64,000 nucleotides of DNA. Source: Isoetes taiwanensis (taxonomy: Eukaryota > Streptophyta > Lycopodiopsida > Isoetales > Isoetaceae). Location: positions 1 through 64,000 of the forward strand of contig JAJEKV010000881.1 in NCBI GenBank assembly GCA_021234155.1, given 5' to 3'. The position numbers and the translations under genes are program-made. Below the pieces are notes generated by a model. That model was given only the letters and a program-made list of their open reading frames with translations, ran no database searches and was not told the origin of the DNA. Below, piece after piece: positions 10,980-21,560 of the stretch. The first letter of the stretch is position 1. Each line of letters opens with the position of its first letter.

Positions 10980-13060
10980 CGGGGGAAGGCAAGTAGGCGG
11001 CGGGCAAAGAAAAGCGAGCGCGGCGGCCAAGCGAAGCCGAGCAGATAGATAGACAAGCGAGGCAGGTGAAGCGAGACAAGCTAGATTTACATGGAGATCT
11101 TCAGCGATGTAGATAGTGGTAGCCAATTTCTTCTTTGCCAACCGGTACCAAGTCGGTTCCGCGTGAAGAGCAAAAGTCAAATTTCGATGCGGTTTAGGGG
11201 CCCGACAAGCATCTTATAATGTGCAATGAGCGATTGCCCAGATAATTGAAGGTCGATTTTTGCAAATGTGAATGCCCAGCAATTTGAATTTGACGAAAAG
11301 GCCGGCTCTTCCACAAATAAGCTAATGCACGAAGAAGTTTTTTAAGGTAATTGGGATCAAGTATTCAGGGAATTATGGATCAATTGCAGTGCTTAGAGAT
11401 TAACAATACTTGCTTCAAGAAATTCTACTTGTGTTTCAGAATGAATGAATCTCTTCAAGAATTATAGGAAAGAGAGAAAGGGGTGGATTGAAAGAGAAAG
11501 ATTTGCAGAAGTTGATGGCCCTGGATGATTTTAGAAGAACCGGTTGCATGCTATTATAAATATCTGATTTTTCCATGTGAATTAGACCCAGTGGACTCAC
11601 TTATACAAAGGGACATAGCCATGTGCGTGCAGAGGATGACCAAAAACATGTCTGTATATGATTTTTTGAAAGGCGAATTCGATCCCTTCCATAAAACATT
11701 TACCCCAAGTAGTGGCAAAAAACCCCGCTAATTCATACGTATATGTGTGAAAATGAGTCCAAAGAATCCTCCTATGAGTCACTCAGGCATATTGTATGCC
11801 ATCCATAGTGAATCCCCCTTGCAATTAGAAAGTGCCGACTGCTGACCCTAAACTACAACCGCGCAAGCCGCGTATGACCATCGATGGAACACAGTAGTCG
11901 TTGTTGCTCAGGTCGGTAGCAGCTGCCCAAAAGATTCATGGGCCTCAAATTTGAAGCTCCATATGAATACGCCTATAGACAGACCGACCGACCAGACTAG
12001 ACTAGATACTATACCCGAGACTAGGCCCGACATGCAAGCAAGAAGGCAGAGGCGGTGACGGTGATCGGACAAGACCCGGACCCATTGTGGTGAGCGGCCG
12101 GCGAGGCGAGACAGATATCTTCTCAATGGAAGCCTCCATACTAGCCTTCCTCTTTTGTGTGCATCGATCGAGCCCATCCTTCTCTTGGTCCATAGAATAG
12201 CTTCTCTATGAGCTTGGCTTCTTACTGATCTTCAAGGGCCGAAGTCTTGAAATTCTTGACACCCCTTGTGCCAAATAGACTCTAGCAATGACGATCTTTC
12301 TTACAATAAGCACACCAAAGAAGGTCTTGTTCAAGATCTTTCAACCAATGAAACTTTTTCAACCAATCATCTTGAAATTTTCTCTTTGCTTGGTTTACTG
12401 AACTAGAGTCCAAAATAACTAGGTTCTTTGCGCTAAAAAAATGCCACATGAAGTAGATTCTCATATTCTATTTTCTCCATAAGGTAATATGAGGATCGAG
12501 TTTTAGATAACAGAAATTTACATAACTTATTGTATATGTTAGAAGAAAAATACACCCATAAATAAGAATAGCCTTTACAATTATCTTATCTTTTAAAATG
12601 GGATTGTGTTGGTTTATGTGTTGGCACTTGACTTTTATAATATTCTACTTGCATATTAACATTGTGTTTTAACGAGGTGCACAACTTGAAATGTCCACTT
12701 TCACGTAATTGATAACCACAATGCTTAACAAATTTATGAAAATAATCTAACATTCAAACGTATATAGCTTTAAGTAACTACTAATTACAATATTATGTCC
12801 TACTTTTCAAAAGGATATGACACTTACAAAGTTGCTAGCACTCAACGAGCAATGTCATTTCAACAATCATGTGCTTACACTTGATCATGCAACACCCATT
12901 GGCCCCTAATGATGATTTAAGTATTCATATCTATTGATCAAATGCTGCATGATATGATGAATATCGATATTCCAGTTGGAGATATATGATCTGTTATTAG
13001 GCTCTAAGTGACCAATCAATCTTACATCAAAAGACCATATAAACACACGTCCCTACCTAA
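10980..13060. other. Intergenic DNA, no gene recognised
   Basis: Includes a GC-richer patch (about 10980-11100) and ORFs of 60-89 codons without motifs. From 12480 the DNA becomes AT-rich. A segment at 12584-12616 (tcttatctttt then aaaatgggattgtg) reappears at 13689-13722, directly after a Helitron-like end. Confidence 0.45.
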
Positions 13061-13089
13061 GCTCGCAATGTCGGGCACACGTTTACTAG
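13061..13089 (+). mobile_element. Decayed Helitron-like 3' end
   Basis: The sequence gctcgcaatgtcgggcacac followed by gtttactag matches the Helitron-like 3' terminus at 13659-13688 apart from substitutions and one deletion. Those changes spoil its hairpin. It ends in CTAG, the CTRR signature of Helitrons. It probably marks an older related insertion. Confidence 0.45.
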
Positions 13090-13658
13090 AAAAAATAGGA
13101 CATTGAAGGGTAGTTCCAACAACAGAAGTTTTCTACAATTGGACACATGTACTGTCTTCGATGACATATTGATGTCATCTATGACTCTTATTGACGCGTG
13201 TGACAGGTGCAATTAGTTGAACGTTTACGCTCTTTCAATGCGGAGTTGTGCAACGCATAAAGAAGCTTGCATTTATCGTGGGTTGCTTCCAGATGATATA
13301 GAATGGCTCGAGTCTCTTTAGGAAGTAGCATGGGGCATGCCACCACAATTGCGACACATGTTTGCCATGATCTTTTTGTGAACCATCCAATCCGCTACAA
13401 CTGTGGGAAGAAGGCTAGCTTTGTATGGTCGAGGACTTCTTGAATGAGGTGACTTTTTGAGCATAACTTTTGGGTCTGTCTTCTCTCCACACAAAACTTA
13501 TAAACCATTGTTTTCTCGATTGTTATTATACAGTTTCAACAACAAAACTAATTACAAAAGAAAACCATGTCCATTCTTGCAAGCATCAACCTATAGTGTT
13601 GTCAAAAGTTGCACATACAGATGTTAATGGCCAAGGCATAACATAACCCCGGACATTA

Positions 13659-13688
13659 GCCCGGCAACGCCGGGCACATATTTACTAG
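13659..13688 (+). mobile_element. Helitron-like 3' terminus with hairpin and CTAG
   Basis: A perfect 6-bp stem (gcccgg at 13659-13664, ccgggc at 13670-13675) with a 5-base loop is followed 9 bases later by CTAG (13685-13688), and the next host base is T. Helitrons end in a short hairpin about 10 bases before CTRR and insert between A and T, so structure and target fit. The 5' end and any Rep/helicase gene were not found. The host-like sequence just after the end is a near copy of 12584-12616, so the element may lie between those repeats. Confidence 0.6.
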
Positions 13689-14340
13689 TCTTATCTTTTT
13701 AAAATGGGATTGTGTTGGTTTCTATGTCCGTGCGCCCGCGAGTAATGCATATAAAGTGTTACCTTTTTCTCGTGAGGGACCTTTCTTTTTTCCCTTCTGC
13801 GTTGGTCTTCCTTGCATTTTCGAAGTTCAAATCATTTTGGATAAGTGCGTCGGACTTGCCTATGGCTTCTGCATCTCAGACTTTTCTCGAGCATACGTTG
13901 TTTACATGCAGGGATTCTTCTCCACTTTCCATCATTCTTTTTATAGGAGCAACAAGCAAGTCTTCAAAGCCGTGGATCCATGGCCACAACCTCTTCAAAG
14001 ATACTGCTTGGTTCGAAGGTCCAGCTTATTGTTGATTATTCTTATTTTCATGCAGAGATGGCTATCTGCTATCAAATGTTTTGCTTTTCGATCCTCGGAT
14101 TCATTCATTTTATTTTTTCATGGGTTCAAAACATTAGCTGGCTTGGACAGTAGCATCCAGAAATCCTTTCGCTTTTTTCCGGCATTGCTTGCAGGTTCGG
14201 ATTTTATTTCATTGGAAAGGCAATGGTAGATCCGAGATCAAGGTGCTGGCCTTTATCCATCAGTTTAATTTATTAGCTTGACGCTCATCCTCAAATCCTT
14301 CTGAACTCAGCAGGTTATGCCAATTGGGCCGCCGTATTTA
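13689..14340. other. Intergenic DNA with overlapping unrecognised ORFs
   Basis: Two overlapping plus-strand ORFs (13712-14035, 107 codons; 13756-14229, 157 codons) run in different frames. They are rich in F, S and C and contain no motif I recognise. Neither has supporting splice sites or a homologous stretch in the window, so they are not called as genes. Confidence 0.4.
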
Positions 14341-14793
14341 GAGTCCGGGATGTGGTATTTTTGGACTATTTTTGTGGTGTTTTCGGCCACCCGTTATCAG
14401 CCACTGCGCACTTCGCAGTTTCAAACCCAGGACCAACTGTTTTGGGTCATTTTTTCTTGATCCGGCCCTATCTGAGCCCAAATCGCTTCCTTTCTTCATC
14501 AAACTAGTGTTAAAGAGGAAGACAAAGCAATTGGAAGGGTTTTTGAAGCATTTCAAGTCGTCCAGGGAGCTGTAAGAAGGATCCGACCAAAGATTTCGGC
14601 CCCGCCGCGTAGTTTCACGCTTGGTTTTTGACCAGAAATACCACTTTTTGGCCAAAAATACCATATTTTTGGCCAGAAACACCCCTCTTTTTGGCTAGAA
14701 ACACCACTTTTGTTGGCCAGAAATACCACTTGGCTGATATCGGGTGGCCGGAAATACCACAAAAAAAGGCCGGAAATACCACATCCTGGACTC
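14341..14793. mobile_element. 453-bp foldback MITE with TA target duplication
   Basis: The two ends are long inverted repeats. The left arm begins gagtccgggatgtggtattt; the right arm, reverse-complemented, begins gagtccaggatgtggtattt. Similarity extends about 65 bases, through the shared ggccacccg and atcagcca. The element is flanked on both sides by TA (14339-14340 and 14794-14795), the target duplication typical of Tc1/mariner-type MITEs. The right arm carries about five copies of a ~21-bp unit around ttggccagaaataccac (about 14630-14780). No transposase is present, so it is non-autonomous. Confidence 0.75.
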
Positions 14794-16590
14794 TATAACA
14801 TGGGCGTCCATGGCAATTGCTCTTTCTTCACTTTCTAAGCTTGCTAACCATTATTCAGAGCTGTTTAAAAATGCAGGGGATTCAATCGTTGTTGTTTAAC
14901 AATGGAGCTTGAGACTTGGCTGAGTAAACTTTAGGAGACCTGCCTTGCTCGCAATTTATCTTAAGGTGCTCTTCTAGCTTGGTGATATCCCAGATCTCCT
15001 TTCGTACTTAGAAGGTTATGCTCTTTCCTTTCATTTTATGCATGTTTTAGACTTTCTGTTGACTTTCATGATCATCTTAGAGCTGCTAAAAAATATACAA
15101 GGATCTTTAGCACATGGCGAAGTCATATTCCGTTGGTCAACCCTGGCATTGGCTAATATCTAGAGCGGAGTCTTTTTTAGGCATCTTAAGGCATTCATCT
15201 ACGGCCTTTTACGTTTGATATTTCAGGTAGACATTAGACAAAAAGATTCACTGCTCTGTTTTGGACTGCAGAAACTCGAACCTCATCCAGCTATGGCAAT
15301 GGGCTGATTATGCCTACTATGGCATGTATTTTCTTTGGTTATTTCCTTCCTTTCCTGGCCATTTGTTGAGCCAATCGTGGGGCAGATCATAGGAGCTACA
15401 AAGCTAAGAGTTTGGGTTGAAAATATCAAGAGAAGAAAAAGATCGAGGTACAAGCTTTTCGTAATTTTGAGATTTGACTGATCCAAATTCTGTTATACTT
15501 GCAGAGATCACTGTTTATGCTTTGTTTAAGCTCTTAGCTTCTTTGCTTATGTATGAACGTTTTTCGTGCAGGCTTAACGAAGGAAAAGCTTTGAACATTC
15601 AAATGAGAAAACTTGCTGGCCGCATTAGGTTAAGGTAACTATATTGTAAGCCTAAAGCTCTTTCATGGATGAATCTGCCGTATTTTAATGCTTTATTATT
15701 GCCCCTTTTGAGTTCATATTGATTTCTATATATGTGAAGGCCATTTGATCTGGATAGGAAATTCATCCACTCTAAAATGGGGCACTGCATGAAAACGATT
15801 CTCATTCATCTCAGCAGATTTTCTACAATGGTGGATAGTGGATAGCCATACATATGCGAACTACCCATGAAGAAAAATAAAGGGAATGTCCAATTATACA
15901 ACTTGGACCCCATGAAATACAATGCTAAAAGATGTTTGGTGCGTGTACTGTAGAAAGCTTATCGCAGGGATTTAAAAACCCGCCCTTCGGGTTTTAGAGG
16001 AAAAACCTAGTGATAAGCCGGCGACCAAGGGGCGAGACAATCGTAAAAGGTGAGAATTAAGCTCAAAAAAAACCCACGAATGGAGAAAGTCGAGAAGGCT
16101 TGCCGCTTGCCAACATGTACTTGCACATCCTGTACTAGAACAAATGTGTGAAACAAACCTCCCAAAGTGGAGGGGTTGATCCATAGCGTGCCACATGACA
16201 ACAAAACAAAAACCTCTTTAAGCAGAGGGGTTGGTCATGCGTGCGGCGACAAATACGATAAGCGATTATTTGGGGGGGTGGGTTTCAAAAGTAGAGAACA
16301 AAGTACTTGAGAGAAAAGCGCCCGATGAGGCGTCGATGAAGAACCCGCTAATATAGCAATCTCCCAATCGGAGAAGGCATGCAATGCATGCATCTTGGGA
16401 CATCCATGCAGCCCCCCCTCTAGAATCTCGACCAGGGGGCTCGGATCGATGGATTTTTTTATCGTAAACTTCAAGTTTATTGTAGAGGCGATGTTCTTTT
16501 CGGGCTATTTGCAATTCTCTTCTTAGATAACCATCTTATCCTTCTGTTTGTGTTTGCATAGTATAAGTGTTAAACACGCATGAAGCAAAC
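14794..16590. other. Intergenic DNA, no gene recognised
   Basis: ORFs are 65-82 codons, overlapping and without motifs. A small perfect hairpin (aaaacccg, 5-base loop, cgggtttt) lies near 15975-15996. No terminal repeats or domain matches were seen. Confidence 0.45.
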
Positions 16591-16977
16591 ATTATAAAAG
16601 CTACTGGAATAATAAAGATAGATTTCTGTTATAGCTACTTGGTTCCTTCTTTCCCTAACTTTTATCTAAAGTTGCATGTTCTAGTGTGTATATGCAAATT
16701 TGTCTTGGTTTATATGTTGGTGGTCTTTGTATCATGTATGATGTTCCATCTTTTCTTTGGTTTGGGCAATAAGGAATAAAGGCATTATAAAAGCTACTGG
16801 AATAATAAAGACAAATTTCTATTATTGCTATTTGGTTCCTTCTTTCCTTAAATTTTAGCTAAAGTTGCATGTTCTACTGTGTATATGCAAATTTGTCTTG
16901 GACTATATGCTGGTGGTCTTTATATCACATATGGTATTCCATCTTCTCTTTAGCTTGAGCAACAAGGAATAAAGGCA
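16591..16977 (+). repeat. 193-bp tandem duplication
   Basis: Units 16591-16783 and 16784-16977 both start attataaaagctactggaat and end aaggaataaaggca. They match closely with scattered substitutions. Only the first copy keeps an ORF (16567-16779, 70 codons), which starts upstream of the repeat and is not conserved in the second. It is treated as non-coding duplication. Confidence 0.85.
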
Positions 16978-19720
16978 GAGGGTTCATCGCAATGCTAGTT
17001 TTGCTGAAACATGTTGTTTCATTCAGGTTGGTTACATCTTTGTAAATTGCATAATGATTTTTTTTTTTTTTTTTTCCTTTTTCAAATTACACTTCTGCAC
17101 ATCTCATTACAGGAGTTCAAGCTTTTATTTTGGAGCTAAAACAGAAAATAAAAAGGTAAACGAAATGAGAAGGTAAGACATAAAAGCTTTGAGTTAATTA
17201 GATAATTTTAAAATTTGGAAAGAAATCATCCGATCCATAATCATATAATCTCATATGCTAAAAAGACCAGAACATCTGAAAAGCTGCGAGAGTATTTCTA
17301 TATAATATTGAACCTTTAATTTATCTCTATCAATAAAACATGATGCATGCAAGTATTCTCTTAACTAACTAAACGAATTAATTCTTCAATGCTATCTGCA
17401 TTGGGGAAGTTGTTCGGGAGAGTGTTCTCCTGCCGTCCAACTTGGCCAAATATCCGGCCTATGTGGCAGACTCACGGAAGCCCTCCATACTGATTTTTTG
17501 AGCCTTGGGATCATCCCGCCTAAAGACTCATGGCAGAACTTGTAGCCCTTCTTCCAACGATAAATGGCTGGAGCTTGTAGCCCTTCTCCCAGCGATGAAT
17601 AGCAACTGACAAATCCGACTTTGCTCCTGCGCACCACTTTTTCAAATGGTAGCATCAATTTACGTTTAACATCCAGAGACATACGAGCAAATTTGTTCTT
17701 TCTTTTATATATTTCTGTAAAACTTTTCGGGGTTATAGTTCTAGCGGACATAAGCAATTAGTTCCTTCCTTTCATATATTTCCTCTAAATCTTTTTAGGT
17801 GCGTGACATATTGCATCGACCCTTTTGTTTTAAAGAAATATCTAGGTTTAAAGTGCACTAATCATAGGCAAAATGAAGATGATCTTCAAGGCGAGGAGTT
17901 GGAATAGCTTGCGTTTGCCTCAAACATTGCAGATAAGCAATTGAAGTTCATATGCAATTGCATTTGTAGGTAAAGGAGAAGGATGCGAGGAGAACTTAGC
18001 GGTGTATTTTCTCACAAGCTCTCTTAGAACATTTCTCTCGAGCAATTTACATCGTTTAAAAAGAGAAAAAAATTAAATATGGATTTTATATGTGTTAATG
18101 TTTTTTCTTGTCCATTGGATGAAGGCATAATCCTCAAAATATGCTAAATCAAGGGCAAGGCATTTACACCTCCACACCCCGTTATAGCGAGCGGCTCCCT
18201 ATATGCCATATCTGAGATATAAAAATATGTCTGCGAATCACAAATACAGTGCCAACAACCATTGGCAAGCCAAGAAAATATTTTTGCCAATCTGGCGGAA
18301 TCTGCTTTAGAAATCGTCGAGAAAAGCCGCACAAATCTCCGCGGGCACAATCTATCAAGGCCGCAAATCCAGAGGCCAGTGACAAATCCAAAGGCCAGTG
18401 GAAGGAAGGGCCAAAATGTCCTCTGCTTCCTACAACTGAAATGGAAGGAAAGCAAACATAGACCACATTCTCTATTCGCTAAAACAAAAACGTTCATGGC
18501 AATCCATTCGACAAACCAACTCCGACAAAAGCAGGAACAAGGGCTTCTACATCACGCAAATTCAGAGAAGAGATTCCAACAATCCGCCGCATCCAGCCCG
18601 ATGCATTTGCAATAGCGAAAAAAAGGCAAGAACTGAAATCGGTGCAGGTCGCAGCTGTAAACAGAAGCAACGACATGCAAGAAAGAAGCAGCAACAAGAA
18701 ACAAGAAGCGGTTATGTCGGAAAACAACAACAAAAAGAAGAAGCAACAAACAATAAGCAGGCCGATTTGGCCAGAGCCACCACTTCATCTCAAGAGCTGC
18801 TGTTTTTAGCAGCCCCGTGAACCCAAGAACTGCTATTTCTGACCATGCAAAGCGAAGACAAAAAATGGATCGCCCCTCAGACTATAAACAAAAAAAATTT
18901 GAAGCCCCCTTTTTCCGGCCCACCTACGCCCAAATCTTAGGAAAGAGATATTTTGGGGACGTAATAGTAGCAGGAGCTTCCGGTTGTATTTTGTAAATTC
19001 CGAATGGGTTCAGTACTTGTAGGAAATTTTCCTAACAAAGTTTAAAAGTTTCCCCAACGCTGGAACTCACCCTAACCGTGCTGACTGCAAGCCTGCATGA
19101 CAGTTATAACACTGCCGACCCACGGCCGCGGTTTTGGGCTACTGGATTTTGGATCTCTGTATTTTCTGGTAAGGGCGGGCACTTGTAAACATGTCGTCTA
19201 TTTGCATTAACAGTGTACAATCATAAGGACAGTGCCTCCTGTGGGCACTTATGAACACACTGTATCTTTTGAACCCGCTTGACAATTATAAGTGTATCTG
19301 CTTGACAACTATAACAGTGTTTATACGCTTGACAATTAAAACAGCACCAACCCGCAAGGTCAGTGCAAGTCTGGCGTGCTGAAGGGATAACCTATAGTAT
19401 GGCGTATACTTACCCATGACTATAGGTTTGTAGAGAATTTTCCATCGCCAACATTAACAATCACGTACAATGTGCCAAGATCACCGGGCTATCTGATAAT
19501 ATCCATCTCCAATTGCAACATATAAATCATGACTTCTAGTTCCTCACGAAGTCCACATCCTATTTGGTAGGACCCAACCAAATACGAGTTTATCAGCATA
19601 CAAATTGGAAGCTATTGCATTCCTAAGAATACCGATTACAAAATGCCGGAACCAAAATCAGCTTCGTATTGCAAAACCACCCTCATTACAACCTCATTTT
19701 AGAACAAATATGCAAAACTT
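16978..19720. other. Intergenic DNA, no gene recognised
   Basis: Contains poly-T near 17059-17076, a 121-codon minus ORF (17392-17757, rich in K and R in its first half) and overlapping ORFs on both strands at 18144-18788. The 17392 ORF contains an imperfect internal repeat (about 17523-17599, around cttgtagcccttct). None shows a known domain. About 18900-19400 carries short repeats around cgcttgacaattat and tataacagtg. Confidence 0.4.
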
Positions 19721-20947
19721 TTATGCTCCTACTAATTCGGTTTCGGCCTCTGCCTCAGCATCCTCAGCAGGCCTCTCAACCTTAACGCCTGTATCTTCAC
19801 TGTAATCTCCATGAACCTGAAATTTAAAAAGGGTTTAATTACTAGATAGTGAAAGAATTTCAAAGTACACAAAGATGTCTTACCTCCATTAGTTTTCCGA
19901 GATCAAACTTTGGTGCTTTCAATATTTTAACCTTTCTAATAAAGGTGGACTGAAGAGGATAGATTCCTGCAGTGGCCTTCTCAATTTCCTTCCCAATAAC
20001 CTCCGGGATAAACTTAGCAACTAATTCCTTCAAGTCACAGCTAGCTGCTTCCTTGATCATGATCTCTCCCATCTTTTTCCTAATCTGTACAAAATCCGAA
20101 ATTGCTATATAAATACTTGCCTTTAGCACAGAATAGTCATTAAACAAATCACAGGACACTTGCCATCCTTATCTGGCTAGTTTTTGCATAGCAGGTCCTC
20201 TTGACCTGATTGGTCCGCTTCTTTGTAAAGCCAATGCAGAACATCCTGAGCATATAGTTGTCAGTCGTTTTGACATCAACATGGGCTTCAATCAAAGATT
20301 GCCACTTTCTGACCAAGGACCTCAACTTGTCAGTGGTGAAATCCATACCCTGCATAAAAATAGAAGACTTCAAGCTCCCATCCATTGACAGTGTGGGTGA
20401 CATTATAGACGACTATTGATGAGTTACCCAGAAATTGGTCAGGACATTCTTTCCCTGAACATCCTCAGCCCTTAGCTTAATTTTTCTGTAAGCCTGGTCC
20501 TCGTCTTGTTGGAGGTCAGCCAAGGAACACTCAAAAACTCGTCCTTTAAGGGCATCGGATGCAATCTGATCATCATATAAATCGATCTATGTTGGTAGCA
20601 GACAGAACTAGACAAAAAGAGATACACCATGAAACCAAAACATACCTTTGTTCCCTGCGTTCTGGTAACAAGGGTCTTTCCAACCGATCTCTGATTAAAA
20701 GTTGAAGGGGCTTTGATATCATACCAATCCTTCTTAGAAAAAGGATCAACACTGAGACGAAACCCTTAAAATTCAGCATACCATGCAACTGATGCTTTAA
20801 GAAAATAGTAAGAAACAAAATGCTCTTACATCTTTTTCTTGCCTCCCTTCTTCCCCTTTGAGATACGCTTGTTCTTACTGCAAACAATAATGCCATGAAG
20901 AAGAATACAACCTAAGGCGCAAAATCAAAAACTTACCCGACTGCCAT
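19721..20947 (-). CDS. RPS3A: 40S ribosomal protein S3a (eS1), seven exons
   Basis: Encodes the small-subunit ribosomal protein eS1 of cytosolic ribosomes, 261 residues by my reading, the usual plant length. Exons on the minus strand: 20937-20947, 20830-20877, 20646-20751, 20428-20565, 20164-20349, 19884-20084 and 19721-19816. The sum stays in frame and ends in TAA. The start ATG gives MAVG, then a lysine-rich tract ([15 protein letters not shown]). Family landmarks include [71 protein letters not shown] and GIYPLQ, with an acidic tail ([10 protein letters not shown]). Every intron is GT-AG except the one after exon 5, which is GC-AG (ATG|GCAAGT). No frame damage was seen, so the gene looks functional. 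Confidence 0.95.
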
Positions 20948-21075
20948 GGCGGCTCCTTCCTCCGGACGAACTAACCCTAAACGGAAAAGAGAGAAAGGAT
21001 AACGAAGAAGGGAGAGAGACGTAAGGAAAACCCTAAACCTAAAAAGCGAACGTAAGCCCTTATTTAATATTTGGC
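20948..21075 (-). promoter_or_regulatory. RPS3A promoter and 5' UTR with two telo-box motifs
   Basis: Upstream of the start codon lie two copies of the plant telo-box core AAACCCTAA or its overlap: aaccctaaac at 20973-20982 and aaaaccctaaacc at 21027-21039. Telo-boxes are known in promoters of plant ribosomal protein and translation genes, where they support expression in cycling cells. An A/T stretch (ccaaatattaaataag on the minus strand, about 21060-21075) could act as a TATA-like element. The transcription start is not visible from sequence alone. Confidence 0.6.
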
Positions 21076-21560
21076 CCTAGTTTGGTCATAGTTTTATGGA
21101 AAAACTCTGAAATACCCTTATGTTTTGCTCAAATTAACAAAACGCCCCTAGTTTTGGGGGTATTTTTATGGAAATGATCATAACTTTTTTGTGATGATCC
21201 AAATGAGAATGAGTCTTTCAGATATATTGTAGAAGAGATTGAGATTTTTCCATGAAAGTTAACATCTCCTGAATCGGATTCCGAAATCTCAAGTTATGGT
21301 CTCGTAAATCCCTCTGAAATTTCTACAATTTTCTTGTATATTAAAAATAGCATAACTTGTGATTTAAGACTCCGATTTATATGATCTTACCTTTGATGGA
21401 AAGATCTCATCCTCCTTTACAATAGCTCTGAAAGGCTCATTCTCATTTGGATCATCATAAAAAAGTTATGATCATTTCTGTTGAACCCCCCAAAAACTAA
21501 GCTTTTGTTAATTTAGCAAAACAAAAGAATTATTTCAGGTTTTCCCTAGTTTTATTGGCT
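21072..21560. mobile_element. ~490-bp long inverted repeat (foldback/MITE) upstream of RPS3A
   Basis: The two halves are imperfect inverted copies. Left-arm blocks: tcaaattaacaaaacg, ggaaatgatcataactttttt, gatgatccaaatgagaatga. Reverse-complemented right-arm blocks: ctaaattaacaaaagc, agaaatgatcataactttttt, gatgatccaaatgagaatga. Matching continues to the centre (about 21330) and, more weakly, to the outer edges. No ORF of note lies inside. It could be a MITE or a small-RNA-producing hairpin. A similar edge motif (aagggcatttcggagttttt) recurs near 47650. Confidence 0.75.

Noticed and set aside
13756-14229. 157-codon ORF as a gene
   Set aside because: Overlaps an equally plausible ORF in another frame, rich in F/S/C as AT-rich frames often are, and no motif.
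17392-17757. 121-codon minus-strand ORF as a gene
   Set aside because: Contains an internal duplicated stretch and no known motif; kept as unannotated intergenic DNA.
18144-18788. Overlapping ORFs on both strands
   Set aside because: Mutually exclusive frames with low-complexity content; none shows conserved motifs.
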